A stretch of DNA of 62,500 nt from Symbiodinium natans. Lineage: Eukaryota; Sar; Dinophyceae; Suessiales; Symbiodiniaceae. The stretch covers positions 1 through 62,500 of the forward strand of contig CAJNDS010002828.1 in the NCBI GenBank assembly GCA_905221605.1, given 5' to 3'. The position numbers were made by a program, and so were the translations under genes. Below are positions 52,910 to 62,500 of this stretch, one piece after another; within the stretch, counting starts at the first letter, position 1, and the number at the start of each line of letters is the position of its first letter. The notes beneath the pieces are model-generated. The model saw nothing but the letters and a program-made list of their open reading frames with translations. It made no database searches and was not told the DNA's origin.

Positions 52910-53360
52910 TCAGACCTTGCTAGAAGACTCTGGTACTTCAAGGTAGGACCATGCAACAAACACGGGGAATGCTTGGGCATAGCCACTGCTTAGCCACCTG
53001 CCACTTGTAAGAGACACCGCCTCCGGCTTCGAATGCTGGACGGATCTGCAGGACAGCCTGCAGGCACGGAAGCTCTGAGGAGACACACCGAGGATGCACG
53101 AGCGGAATGCGGAGTAGAACATGTGTCGAGGCAGCCCGGCCTGGCCCATGCGGAGTTGTGCAAGGGTAGGAGCCGAAAGCAACTGACCCGCTCCTTATCA
53201 CAACTCTCAAGAATGGCTCGATGCTTATCGGAATCGTGCCGTCGCCGTCGGCGACATATGCCACAATTTCAAGGTTCCAGCTGAGACGGACTGCGCCATC
53301 ACCAACTCCTTGAGGAGCCTTCATGCAATGCAGCATGGCCACCTGTGGCCACGCACTCAT
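52910..53360 (-). CDS. unidentified exon
   Basis: A minus-strand stretch from about 53335 to 53205 has a good protein-like sequence (KAPQGVGDGAVRLSWNLEIV, then AYVADGDGTIPISIEPFL). The rest of the open frame to 52910 looks less coding. It may be one exon of a beta-rich protein. No family is recognised and no partner exons are resolved. Confidence 0.35.
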
Positions 53361-53639
53361 CCATGCACTCAGCCGGTGGCATCAGGCGTCGAGGCAGGCA
53401 GGGGCTCTGCTGGAACCTGCCAAGCAAGCAGAAGTCTGCTGTATCAGCGACCTTCTGCCTCTCAGTGCACGTGGAATCAGACACCGAGGAACGCAAGTTT
53501 GTGGAGAGACGCCATCCGTCAACCTGTCAAAATGTTCAAAGATCGAGCTTTACATTGATCGCCGATGCTAAATACATTCAGACATTCAGAAGTCTCGGCA
53601 CCCAACAGCCGGGCATCAGCGCCTGAGGATCTCAAGATC

Positions 53640-54500
53640 TTACGAGGTGTGCGGAAGGTGCTCCCTGCTGCTGGCTAGCGATCTCGAGCGAGAGGGTGCA
53701 CTTCAACTCTTGGAGTCTTGGAGTTGTTCGAAGGACCAGCAGATTTTCAAAGGGAAAAGAACTTGCGGCAGTCGCCTTTGCAAACAAGCTTCTCAGGAAC
53801 AGTCAGGGCCCTCCAGGGCTCTTCAGGCCTGGTACCCTCTCTGCTCAAAGCGTCGGACGGCCACAAGCACGCTATGAGTACGTGCGCTCACCCAAATCAG
53901 GCTGACATGATCTGACAGGGCCCGTCGTCCCAAGCAATGAGGCTGTCCAGACGGCAAAGCTAGATCGCTTCAGATCAGACAAGCAGACAAGCATAAACAA
54001 GAAAACAAGGAAGCCATGAAAGCCAGGAAGGGCCTCCGTGAAATGCCCTGAAACCCTGAGCCCCTGACAGATCTGAAGGGACTGAGGGATGATGGGGTTG
54101 AATCCTTTCCTCAGTCCCGGCGACACTCTGCAAGCAAGGACGTTTTACGTGGGAAATAAAGCAAATTGAGCTTGTTGTACAATGTTGCACATGCGGCGTA
54201 AGCCGCGAGCTCGGAAGTCTCCTCTGGAAGGCCTGGAGCCTGGACGCGTTCCAAAGACACACAGGCAAACGCATTTTACATATTGTTCTGTCATAATCTG
54301 CACTGGATTTTTTGAATCTGCCATGATGCCTGACCACTGCATGGGAAAAGAGTATGGCCGTTGTGATTTGGATTTGGACACTCGTGTCAAGCCGCTTCAC
54401 AGGATTGGGCTCAAGTTGCGGTGTGTACGGGCGTAGGTTTGTAGCAGCTGCGGAGGGGAGGCCAGGGCGTCAAGAAGATTACTGGGGAGTCCCTCTGCCC
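53640..54500. other. no gene identified
   Basis: Frames on both strands without domains. The minus frame 53975-54400 is Arg/Pro/Cys-rich and not convincing. There are no repeats of note. Confidence 0.35.
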
Positions 54501-54539
54501 ATACCCAACCCTTGAACTCGAGAGCAGGGCCCGCGCAAG

Positions 54540-55400
54540 CTAGGCCCGCCAGATTTCAGGCGGCGATTTGCCAAATCGTACGTAGCGTATGTCAGCGTCT
54601 GTTGAAGATCCCAAGAAGCAGAGGGGGGGTCCAAGAAATGCCGGGGGGGGAGGGGAACGGTGGCCGGGCCTGGGGGCCGAGGGGGACTCCTTCCCCACCT
54701 TCATAGACCGACAAACTCCCGCAAGCTCCAGAAGGAGCTGGCTTTCGTGCTTATGGATCTCGGCGAGGCTCCAAGTTGGCACGTGCAGCAACATGTAGCA
54801 ACACTCTCACACCAGCGAGAAGACCAACGGCTTTTTCTTGGAAATGGACTAAGAAACGGATCTCCAGGTCGGCAGGCGTTTTATTCCAGACCTCAGATGC
54901 TCAAAGCTGTCGACAGCCAAAACTCCCGGCATCAAAACCGCATATAGTCGCTATTTGGTGTTCAGCTACTCGGAAACTCGGAGCCCTGGCACACACCGTG
55001 GAAGTGATGAGTAGCACCTTGCAGAAGTAGGCGACAAAGAAGAAGCAGAGATGAGCAGTGGAGCAGCAATACCAACCGTCAAAACTCCGAACTTACACCG
55101 GCATTCGACGTCACATGGAGCAAAGTCAAGTGAAGCAGCGAAGCTAGCGAAGCTTGGTCTAGTGCCCTGATTCCCTCGCAGAGCTGAAATGGGCGGAGGA
55201 ACTCCCGCAAGCCGAGAAGAGAGATAGGGCTGAGTAGCCGACAAGCTGCGGAGGTCTTGGCATGACGAGCCGGCACCTTCCCAGTTTTGCAGCCCCAATG
55301 CACTAACCAGCATCGACAAGTCGAAGACAAGCCAGCCGGCTCGGCATGAGGAATCCTGCCGTCTTTGTGTCCCACGTAACATCAACCTGCAACACACAGT
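54540..55400 (-). CDS. unidentified helix-rich exons
   Basis: Minus-strand segments with protein-like composition: about 55330-55270 (VFDLSMLVSALGLQNWEG), about 55240-55090 (RLLSPISLLGLREFLRPFQL, then LDQASLASLLHLTLLHV) and 54794-54690 (WSLAEIHKHESQLLLELAGV, then a Val-Gly donor-like end). Short Leu-rich helices with DLS-LVSALG-type phrases recall the FASTK/RAP-like helical proteins that are numerous in dinoflagellates, but the match is weak and is inference. Ends and introns are unresolved. Confidence 0.35.
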
Positions 55401-55701
55401 GCAGTCGCAGCACGCTGACGGCAAGCGGGCCACGATGGAGTGTTTTCTACAGGGGCGGTCCTCTCTTCCATACTGGAGCCTGCACGGATCCGCGTCCTCA
55501 ATGCAATCGGCGCATGTCGGCGCCAGGCTGCGGAGGAGCAGTTTTCTCTTTTGGCGATGTCTGGAGCGGAAGGAGGGGAGTGGCCAACGAGTGGTTAACT
55601 TGTAGCGACTGCTGACATCCGCTGGCATCTGCTGACTTTGCTGCCGCTGTCTCGGCCCGGCACGGGGTGATCAGGAAGACGCAGCTCCAAGGACAGCCTT
55701 C

Positions 55702-56537
55702 TCAAAGTTCTGGAGCCATCCACACAACCCAGGCATCAAAATCACGCATCAAAATCGCCCCGTCTTTTTTCCACAGAAATGGTCCAAGGGCCGACACGAT
55801 TACAACGCAATGATTACTACCACCACATTGTGTGTTCACATAGTCACGTCTCGGGATGTCTTGGCCCGGGGCTGGGTCCCTGATGCGACCTAAGCGGGAT
55901 CTAGGCACTGCAAACTGAACTTGATATCGATGAGCACCACGAGAACCCGGCGCGGCCACGGCCTTTCAGCAGGCTATCCAAGGGCTGCGCCTGACGAGGC
56001 CGAAGCCCATTGCAGACTCAAAAACCTCCTGGTGGCCCACTCGGACAACTACATACAGGTCACATTTCCTGACACAGAGCTACTGATACTGCAGGCTGTT
56101 CTTGAGATTGGTCCATGAGCTGACCTCCGCGGAAGATGGCAGCACGACTCCCTGCGGCACTTTCACAAGCCCCATGGCAATGCTGCATCTGCATCCTCGA
56201 TCCCCTTTAATCTCCTGAACCTCCTTAACCTCCTTAAATTCATCTCTCTGCGCCTCCAGACTGTCCGAGCTATCCACTCTAACCAGACATCTGAGACCGG
56301 AGATGTTGACACCTTCGCAACTAAGCTCTGCAAACACTGGCAGAAGCCCTGGTCCCAAACCATCTCAGGAAGTGGTCTCAGGGCAGCACCAGCTAGCAAA
56401 TGCCCATACTGCATGTCTTCGACGCCTAGCGCAACGTGCAGGGATGGGGACGCGTGTCCTGCAAATGGATAAGCCTCAAACACTGAGTTCCAAGCTCTCT
56501 TTGAACACCTGGCTCGCCAAATGAACGAACGGAGCAC
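55702..56537 (-). CDS. unidentified exons
   Basis: Two minus-strand segments look coding: about 56480-56265 (VFEAYPFAGHASPSLHVALG, then MVWDQGFCQCLQSLVAK) and about 55830-55702 (CVVIVSALGPFLWKKDGAIL, then MRDFDAWVVWMAPEL and a stop). The second could be the C-terminal exon of the same gene. No domain is recognised. Plus-strand frames here are shorter and less convincing. Confidence 0.35.
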
Positions 56538-56539
56538 CT

Positions 56540-57930
56540 GAGCGCAGGCATTGTTGGATGGTCACAGCATCGTGGACAATTCCGCCCAGACAGTCGGGGC
56601 GGAGCGCCTTAGCTCAGCCCACCTCACCCCCAGGGCCCGCGCTGATCACCAGCTTCACGGGCTTGATAGCCGCGACCTTAGCTTGGAGCAGTGCGAAGAT
56701 GTGCGAAGCTTGCAGGGCACAAGATGCAGAAGGCGGCATCATTGTAAGGGAGCGGCGTCTGCTCGGACGACGACGTCACGAGGCCCTCCGTCGGGCTTGC
56801 GCTGTGCATGGTAGGAGAACCGTAGGCCTGGGATCGAGGGTCAAATGCATCTCGGTGTTGGAGATTTCACTGGCTTCTGCATCATGTACCACAAGTACCA
56901 CAAGGCAAGAGCAACACCGAGGCAGCACAGGTTCCCAGAGCCCGAGCCTCGACATGTCAGAAACAAAGAGGTTTCTTGATGTCTCTTTGTGACATGTCGC
57001 GCCTGTGGTTGCGGGAGCTGATGTCCACTTCAAGCTCACGACCTCACGATGTCAGGACATGCTTTCTGACTGCTTGGGCGACCAAAGGCCCGCACCAAAA
57101 AGATTGATTGTTGGCGATGCACCTGTTGGCAACTCATGCGCAGGCCCTGCCGCTGAACCGTATGGAACTCGTGAAGCCCTGAGCAGGCTGCCTTGGCGAT
57201 TGTCCACCTCAGTGGGAGAGGCAAGCTTTGCGGCTAATGTGGATTACGGATGCTGGCGGATGGTGGCTCATGGAACTGGAACGCTGGCCGTGAGCTGCAA
57301 CAGCTGGCACCGAGCGTTGGCACACAGGCCAGGCCTTTTTTGATGTTTGTGAAGGAACACATGAAAAGCACTTGCATCAACAGCGCGTTTTGCTGATTCA
57401 GGCTGTTGCCACTCATTGCCTCCTTCCTCACCAAGGACCTGGACCTGCCGACATCGCATGACAAGCGCCAATTATTGTCCAAGATTTCTCCATTTGCTTG
57501 GCACATCTTGGCACCGAAACTCAGCGGCGAGAGCCTCAGCACCTTCGATGGCAATTTCAGCCACGAGGGTCAAGCGATTCCTTGCAGCAGCGCCAGGCTT
57601 CCCAACTCAAACAGAGGTCTGCGAAGGGCCCCTTTCTGTCTGGAAAAACGGATGGGTCAAAGGACCTGCGAAATTCTTCCTTCTGTCGAAGCGGTTCCCA
57701 GAACGCACTGCATGGATTGTCATTCGACGAGACTATTGCCCATCACTTGTCATCGCCGAACGTCGCCGTGCTCTTCTCAGAAGTGATGCGTGTGTTCAGC
57801 GTGCTCTGGCAGTTTTCTGTGCATCGGCACAGGCCCAGATCTGCTAGGTCTGCAGCTCGACCAGCTGCAGTGCCAGGGGGTCTCGGCCTAAGACTTATTT
57901 ATAGATTTGACTCGACACAGATTTCACAAG
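56540..57930. other. no gene identified
   Basis: Overlapping frames on both strands. The plus frames 57416-57847 and 57498-58298 are long, but they use two different phases over the same bases and lack motifs. A minus segment at about 57600-57480 is also partly protein-like. I cannot choose between the strands. Confidence 0.3.
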
Positions 57931-57935
57931 TCAGG

Positions 57936-58334
57936 CTATGTCAGGCTCCATGGCGGACGAATGAGGCACCAGCTTTGTGTTTCAGAGGGCGGCTCGGCAG
58001 ACTGCAAGAGGCCACGAAGACAAGAGCGGCAATCAGCGGAAATCATCATTGCAGCTTGCAGCATGCATTGTGGCACAGGGCCCATCCAAACACATCCAGA
58101 CATGAAGCTGAGAGCATACTGAGCCTCAGCATCCATACTCAGCAGTTCCAGCAAGGAGTTGGCCATAGCCCGGTGATCCCGTGCAGACATGCGAATTGCA
58201 TAAGGCCTTGCCATCGACAAGGGGTCATACGCAAAGGCAGACCCATTGACATTCACATTTCCATGCTGACAGCCAGTGGGTGCAGCACGGCACGATGACA
58301 GAACGCAAGTCGTACTGCGTGTGCCTCCTTCCAC
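57936..58334 (-). CDS. unidentified exon
   Basis: A minus frame whose central part, about 58225-58060, is protein-like (SMARPYAIRMSARDHRAMAN, then SLLELLSMDAEAQYALSF). The opposite-strand frame is longer but has poorer composition. The sequence suggests an amphipathic helical segment. No family is recognised. Confidence 0.35.
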   Translation of the reverse strand: MEGGTRSTTCVLSSCRAAPTGCQHGNVNVNGSAFAYDPLSMARPYAIRMSARDHRAMANSLLELLSMDAEAQYALSFMSGCVWMGPVPQCMLQAAMMISADCRSCLRGLLQSAEPPSETQSWCLIRPPWSLT

Positions 58335-58555
58335 TCAATACAAATTGAAAGCACTAAACCTCCCATCTTCTTGGTGAAGCATCCGACTTCCAAGCTGCAG
58401 ACTTCATACGGGCACCATCATCGACACGACGCTGATCTCCACGCACGGACCACTCCAAACCTGGGGAGATGCAGCACGTGTCGCTCAAGTTTCGGACATA
58501 TCAATGACAAACCCTGGGCTTCATCGGTGACGGCACACCCGATACACACCGTTAG

Positions 58556-59126
58556 CTAGCCTTCCCAACAGCATGTGCCGAACAAAACAGCTGGTCTCCA
58601 ATCAGCGACTGCCGCTGCAATTGCTAAGAGCACAGCACGGGCAGAGGGTGGTGGGACTTCGCCTGGGGAGGATGATGGAAAAAGCACAGATGATCGGGAT
58701 AAGGCAATAAAGGACATAATCCAATGCAATAAGAAGCGCTTCAGCCTGGCTGACCGCAGTCGCAAAGCACCACTTTCGAGGTCAAACCGCTCGATGCGAA
58801 TGCCCTGCTCAGACATTTCAGACATACCAAGACTAATCTCTCTCTCTGCCGCTGCATCCCAATGGTCCCACCGCGTGAAGCAGCCAAACACCGTGACTAA
58901 TGACGAATACCATCTGTTCGCTAAAGGCACAAAACGATGCAAAATGCACACATCCACAACACGCGAACATCACAGAGGCCGCGGAGCCTCAGCATGGACC
59001 AGGATGTGGATCAAAACGCTCCCAGCGAACTCAAAGTGCTCTGTTGGCTCTGCCCACCTCGGCGGATTTCCCAAATGCGGAAGATTCTTGGGATGGGTTG
59101 ATAGCTGCTCTGCAGGACTTCTTTGA
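58556..59126. other. both strands open, coding strand undecided
   Basis: The minus frame 58556-58957 contains DHWDAAAEREISLGMSEMSE and a hydrophobic C-terminal half. The plus frame 58575-59126 (183 codons) contains a hydrophilic stretch with DDGKSTDDRDKAIKDIIQ. Both look partly protein-like and neither has a known motif. Given the strand bias of the window the minus strand is favoured, but the evidence is weak. Confidence 0.3.
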
Positions 59127-59149
59127 TTTTGGGACATCTGCCCGTACCC

Positions 59150-60300
59150 CAATGGACATACAAGTCAAAAATGACCCGCGGCTGCGAAAATGAACTCAGT
59201 AATTTCCAGGGAAATGCAACACTACTGTGCGGTCACCTTGTGGCACATCACACGACCGACAAGAGCACACCAAATTGTCAAACAACCCTTCAATGCCGAG
59301 TCCAATGCAAAGTAGACACTGATTTTTGAAACCGCATCCCCGAGAAGCAATGCCTTGTCTAGGCCGATCTAGGCAAAACTCGCTTGATCTTCCGCAGAGC
59401 ATCGCCGAGCATCGACCGTTTCCCACTCATATCGCGATGTTTGCGCATCACTTGCAACCGCACATTCCGTCTCGAGGCCTCAGACCCTGAGAGGAGCTTT
59501 ATTTAGCATCTCAGATACCCACGTCCAAGAGTTGGTGGGGCTGCTTAAGGACCTCCGTTCATGTCGGCTTCTGCAGGTTTGCACTTCGGATGCTTCTGAA
59601 AACCAAAAAAAGTCACGTTCCACTTCTGATCCCTGGGAAGCCATTGTGTTTAGACTGCACAATTCCAGCTGTGCTGTCTTGATAAGGGTCTCAGCACTTG
59701 GTTGAGCTTCAGCGGAGCAGCACGGGCTCGGGGGTGACCAGCCAGCATGCGCCACGTACCGCACTCGCAGAAAAGAAGCGGACGGCAGGAATAGAACCAG
59801 CAGACCGAACAGCCAAAAAAGAAACGATGAGAGGCGTCACAAACAAGGGCGCCATGCTGAAGGCCTGAGGGTGGTGGCTTGGCAACAAAACCACAAAACG
59901 GAACATTCGCAATCAAATCGCAAGAAACCCCTGTTAGCACGTACATGCCGACACGCTTCATGCCCGCGAGCTGTGCTGAGTCGTCGTCTTTTCGGCAATT
60001 GCAAAACATCCATCAAGAAAGTTGACCTGGCCAGTTCGACACGTGAGTCTGCACCTGCGTAGCTTCGCTCAATGCTTGGCCGCCTGTACTCGCGTACCCC
60101 GCTTGTCTGCAACCTTCGTGTCATTGCCTGCCATATCATTGCCAGGTTCGGGCCGGAGGATTGCAGTTAGCTACCGGAGCTTGTGCTGTCTGCAAAGGCT
60201 GTGACCAATGAGGCTCAGACTCCCAGGAGGATACCCCCTGAGTCCGCTGGCATGAATTACACAAGTTGCGTCAGCCACTGTGCCGCACGCGCATATTTAT
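59150..60300. other. no gene identified
   Basis: A short minus segment near 60000-59890 (DDDSAQLAGMKRVGMYVLTG, then a hydrophobic run) may be an exon or a membrane segment. Other frames are Cys/Ser-rich and unconvincing. No repeat is present until 60.3 kb. Confidence 0.3.
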
Positions 60301-60305
60301 GAAAA

Positions 60306-60490
60306 CACACACACACACAATCACACACAATCACACACAATCACACACAATCACACACAATCACACACAATCACACACAATCACACACAATCACACACAA
60401 TCACACACACTCTCACACACAGATATATATATATATAGAGAGAGAGAGAGATTTATCTATTTACTTATTATGTATACACACACACACATG
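60306..60490 (+). repeat. 10-bp tandem repeat (TCACACACAA)n with TA/GA runs
   Basis: Eight exact TCACACACAA units at 60321-60400, flanked by CA-rich sequence, then GATATATATATATATAG, (GA)n and (CA)n runs. It generates a repetitive Thr-Ile-Thr-His-Asn plus frame (60266-60598), which I do not count as a gene. Confidence 0.95.
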
Positions 60491-60599
60491 CGCAACACAT
60501 GCATGCACACGCAAATCAGCCTCTGTGGGGCTGTGGGTGCCGATGCCTTGCCACTCCACTCAGATAACGCAGCATTTTTGCGCCAAAGGCTTGGCTAGC

Positions 60600-61190
60600 T
60601 CGGCACCCTGCCCTGTCATTGCGAAAGGTGCAATGCCTCGGCGAAAAAATGTCAATCCCTGCTCACCATCACTTTATATGCTGGGCCACTGACTGCCACG
60701 CTGAAAGGCCCGCGGTAACCAGGTCCATGACCTCAGGCTCATCAGACATCAAACATCTTCTCACACTACTGTCGAACGCCATTAAAGGTTTCACAATGGG
60801 AGTGCTCGCTGCCTCGTCCGAAGATTTAAACTTGAAAATCGCTTCGGAGCCTCATGAGCCGTGCCTTCAACGAAGCTCCCCTGAATTGCGCACTGCTTGC
60901 GGAATAGCTTTCGATCGAAGCTCAAGGTTAAGCGAGCAAATAGGTGGGCAATTCCTTGTCACAAACTTTCGAGGGGGGCCGGTGCATCCAGTGAGAAGGT
61001 GGAAAGGCGAGTCTGGGGATGAGACAGAACTGTTTTCCACGTCCGTTCCCTCCAGCCCTCTTCTTCCCTCCCGAACCCGCCAAGTTTTGCAAGAGGCTTG
61101 CAATCGTTCTTCTCCGCACTCTACAATCGCTGGGATCCGGGATTCAATGCTCCACCCGAAACTCTAACGTCAAGCAGCACCAGCGTCGGT
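60600..61190 (+). other. open plus frame, coding status unclear
   Basis: A 182-codon plus frame (60619-61167) with mixed composition, no domain and no clear repeat. The minus strand is open over much of it (60867-61119). It ends just before the GC microsatellite. I give it low weight. Confidence 0.2.
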
Positions 61191-61194
61191 GCAA

Positions 61195-61226
61195 GCGCGC
61201 GCGAGCGCGCGCGCGCGCGCGCGCGT
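61195..61226 (+). repeat. (GC)n microsatellite
   Basis: An almost pure GCGCGC run with a GAG interruption near its start. This is alternating purine-pyrimidine sequence of the type able to adopt Z-form DNA, though that is only a property of such sequences in general. Confidence 0.95.
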
Positions 61227-61493
61227 TCAATGATAAAATTGGCTGCCTGCAACATCAACTGCCACGTATCCGTCTCATCCTGTCTCTGTTACGAACTGCA
61301 GTTCCACAATCAATGAATCAGGGCAGCTACGAGTTGGGGAAGCACGTGCATTCTCGGATGTTGCAACTGGATCACCTTAGTACCGGCATGTTTGTGGATG
61401 CAGGTGAATGTGAGGAGCCGGCACGTATTGGATTGGTGGACGCTGGACATGCGCTGAGCATGCAGCTGCCAGAGTGTCTACGTCCACTGGCAC

Positions 61494-61640
61494 ATTGACC
61501 TCAGAGCGACTGAGGGTGCGTACTCTCTTTGGGCACCAACCTCGTGCAGCGCTGAGGATGCAACTTCAACACTGAATCCCAGCGCGGTCTCATCGTCAGT
61601 ATCGACACACCTTGAGAAATACAGCTCCAGCTGCACAAGT
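61494..61640 (-). CDS. unidentified C-terminal exon
   Basis: Minus-strand frame VQLELYFSRCVDTDDETALG, then FSVEVASSALHEVGAQREYA, to a stop at 61494. The composition is protein-like with a beta-then-helix pattern. It probably starts after an AG acceptor near 61640. Upstream exon candidates lie toward 62.1 kb (61875-62096, a hydrophobic Cys/Trp-rich stretch). No family is recognised. Confidence 0.4.
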
Positions 61641-61649
61641 GATACGGCA

Positions 61650-62500
61650 AAATGCACTTTCGAAGTAATGAGAGAGTGGCTCCAGCAGAGTCTTCACCAC
61701 ATTTCGCGAGCGCGTTCGCAAATCAACTGCCTGAGTGCTTTGAAACATTTTGAAGAACCAAGTCCGAGACAGCCATCACTCTTAGGCAACGATGAGCCCG
61801 GTTCTGTGAGCTTTGAACTCTTCAGCTCGTAGACCGTCCTTAGCAAGAGGGCTGAAGCTGGCACCAATCACATGTCACCTGATGTCACCTGCTCGCCGTG
61901 AGTGCAGCCTGATAAATCTCAGGAGGCTGCCCAGTTGGTGAACTGCTAAATCCCAGCATTCCCTCGCGCAACCGAAGACATCCCAAAGGAACTGCCTGCA
62001 ACCAAGACAGATGTGTTTCACTAACGTGCACCACACGCCTGAGATCCACACCTCTGTGAAAGACACATGAAAATTGAGCTCACCAGGCCACCTCATGGTG
62101 AGGCCACTCGGTTCAATCAGCCCCTAAGCAGTCTAGCAACATCTTTCAAACACTGCCTCCAGGAAAAGCGAAAGCCCCGACTCTTTGGGCGTGCGTTTCC
62201 GCCTTGGAACCCGGGGGATCAAACCAAACCGTAAAGATGCCACACAAGCTGTCACAAGCGACCTGTCGGGGCCGGCTCGCGAGTTGGAGCTGTGCCTGCG
62301 CACGAAAAAGCGAGCGCTGAGTCAAGCTGGTAGGTGCATGTCAGAATCGACTGGCATGCCGGGTGTTTCGTCCGAATTCCTGCAAGGCAGGCAATAGCCT
62401 GGGATTGGGACTATTCTGGGGTCGCAGGTACAGAACACGTCAAAAACATTGAAGGGGCCCCAAGGATGCCGAAACAGCCCAACCACCCAGGTCCGCACCA
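61650..62500. other. no gene identified at the window end
   Basis: Apart from the minus frame 61875-62096, which is hydrophobic (contains WCTLVKHICLGCRQFLWDVF) and could be an exon or a chance frame, I see nothing to support in the last 850 bases. A gene may continue past the window. Confidence 0.3.

Noticed and set aside
57498-58298. 266-codon plus frame.
   Set aside because: Composition is Arg/Gln/Ser/His-rich with no domain. Another plus frame and protein-like minus frames cover the same bases, so length alone is not enough.
60266-60598. Plus-strand frame with Thr-Ile-Thr-His-Asn repeats.
   Set aside because: Translation of the TCACACACAA tandem repeat. The regular array has no spacers, so it is not a CRISPR either.

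Overview
The window looks like nuclear DNA of a dinoflagellate, most likely a member of the Symbiodiniaceae. Four things point that way. (1) Two genes can be read exon by exon from protein similarity, and most of their introns start with GC, some with GT and at least one with GA; nearly all end AG and are followed by G. (2) Every gene I can identify lies on the minus strand. (3) There is degenerate TTTAGGG-type (telomere-like) sequence. (4) The gene set includes a PPR-like protein, ankyrin proteins and many small exons. No rRNA, tRNA, CRISPR array or intact spliced-leader sequence was seen. Species and chromosome position cannot be read from the sequence.

Layout. 0-5.2 kb: gene-poor, built of diverged repeats, a TCGACGAAG-rich patch and interstitial telomere-like sequence. 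5.7-7.6 kb: an AT-richer island with two unidentified open frames. 7.7-9.4 kb: an intact coiled-coil/proline-rich reading frame. 10.4-19 kb: a large LacZ-type (GH2) beta-galactosidase gene in more than 20 exons, the best supported gene of the window. 19-24.5 kb: microsatellites, weak exon candidates and a second AT-rich island. 24.6-27 kb: an ankyrin-repeat gene. 27.4-29.7 kb: a mitochondrial S-adenosylmethionine carrier (SLC25A26 type). 32-34.7 kb: a class I SAM-dependent methyltransferase. 34.8-37.2 kb: an unknown multi-exon gene. 37.7-38.4 kb: RRP15, a 60S ribosome assembly factor. 39-41 kb: unknown exons. 41.9-44.6 kb: a large PPR-like protein whose C-terminus carries a deaminase-like HAE motif. 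45.2-45.7 kb: an unknown exon. 45.9-46.6 kb: a small ankyrin protein with a signal peptide. 49-62.5 kb: several unidentified, mostly minus-strand exons with microsatellites between them, and one plausible plus-strand exon at 52.2-52.4 kb.

Functionally the genes are a mixture (sugar hydrolysis, mitochondrial SAM import, methylation, ribosome biogenesis, organelle RNA metabolism). I see no operon-like pathway. The one suggestive pairing is the SAM carrier next to the SAM-dependent methyltransferase. Exon positions given to the base were worked out by hand from reading frame, splice motif and match to known family sequences; those marked with 'about' are not resolved to the base.
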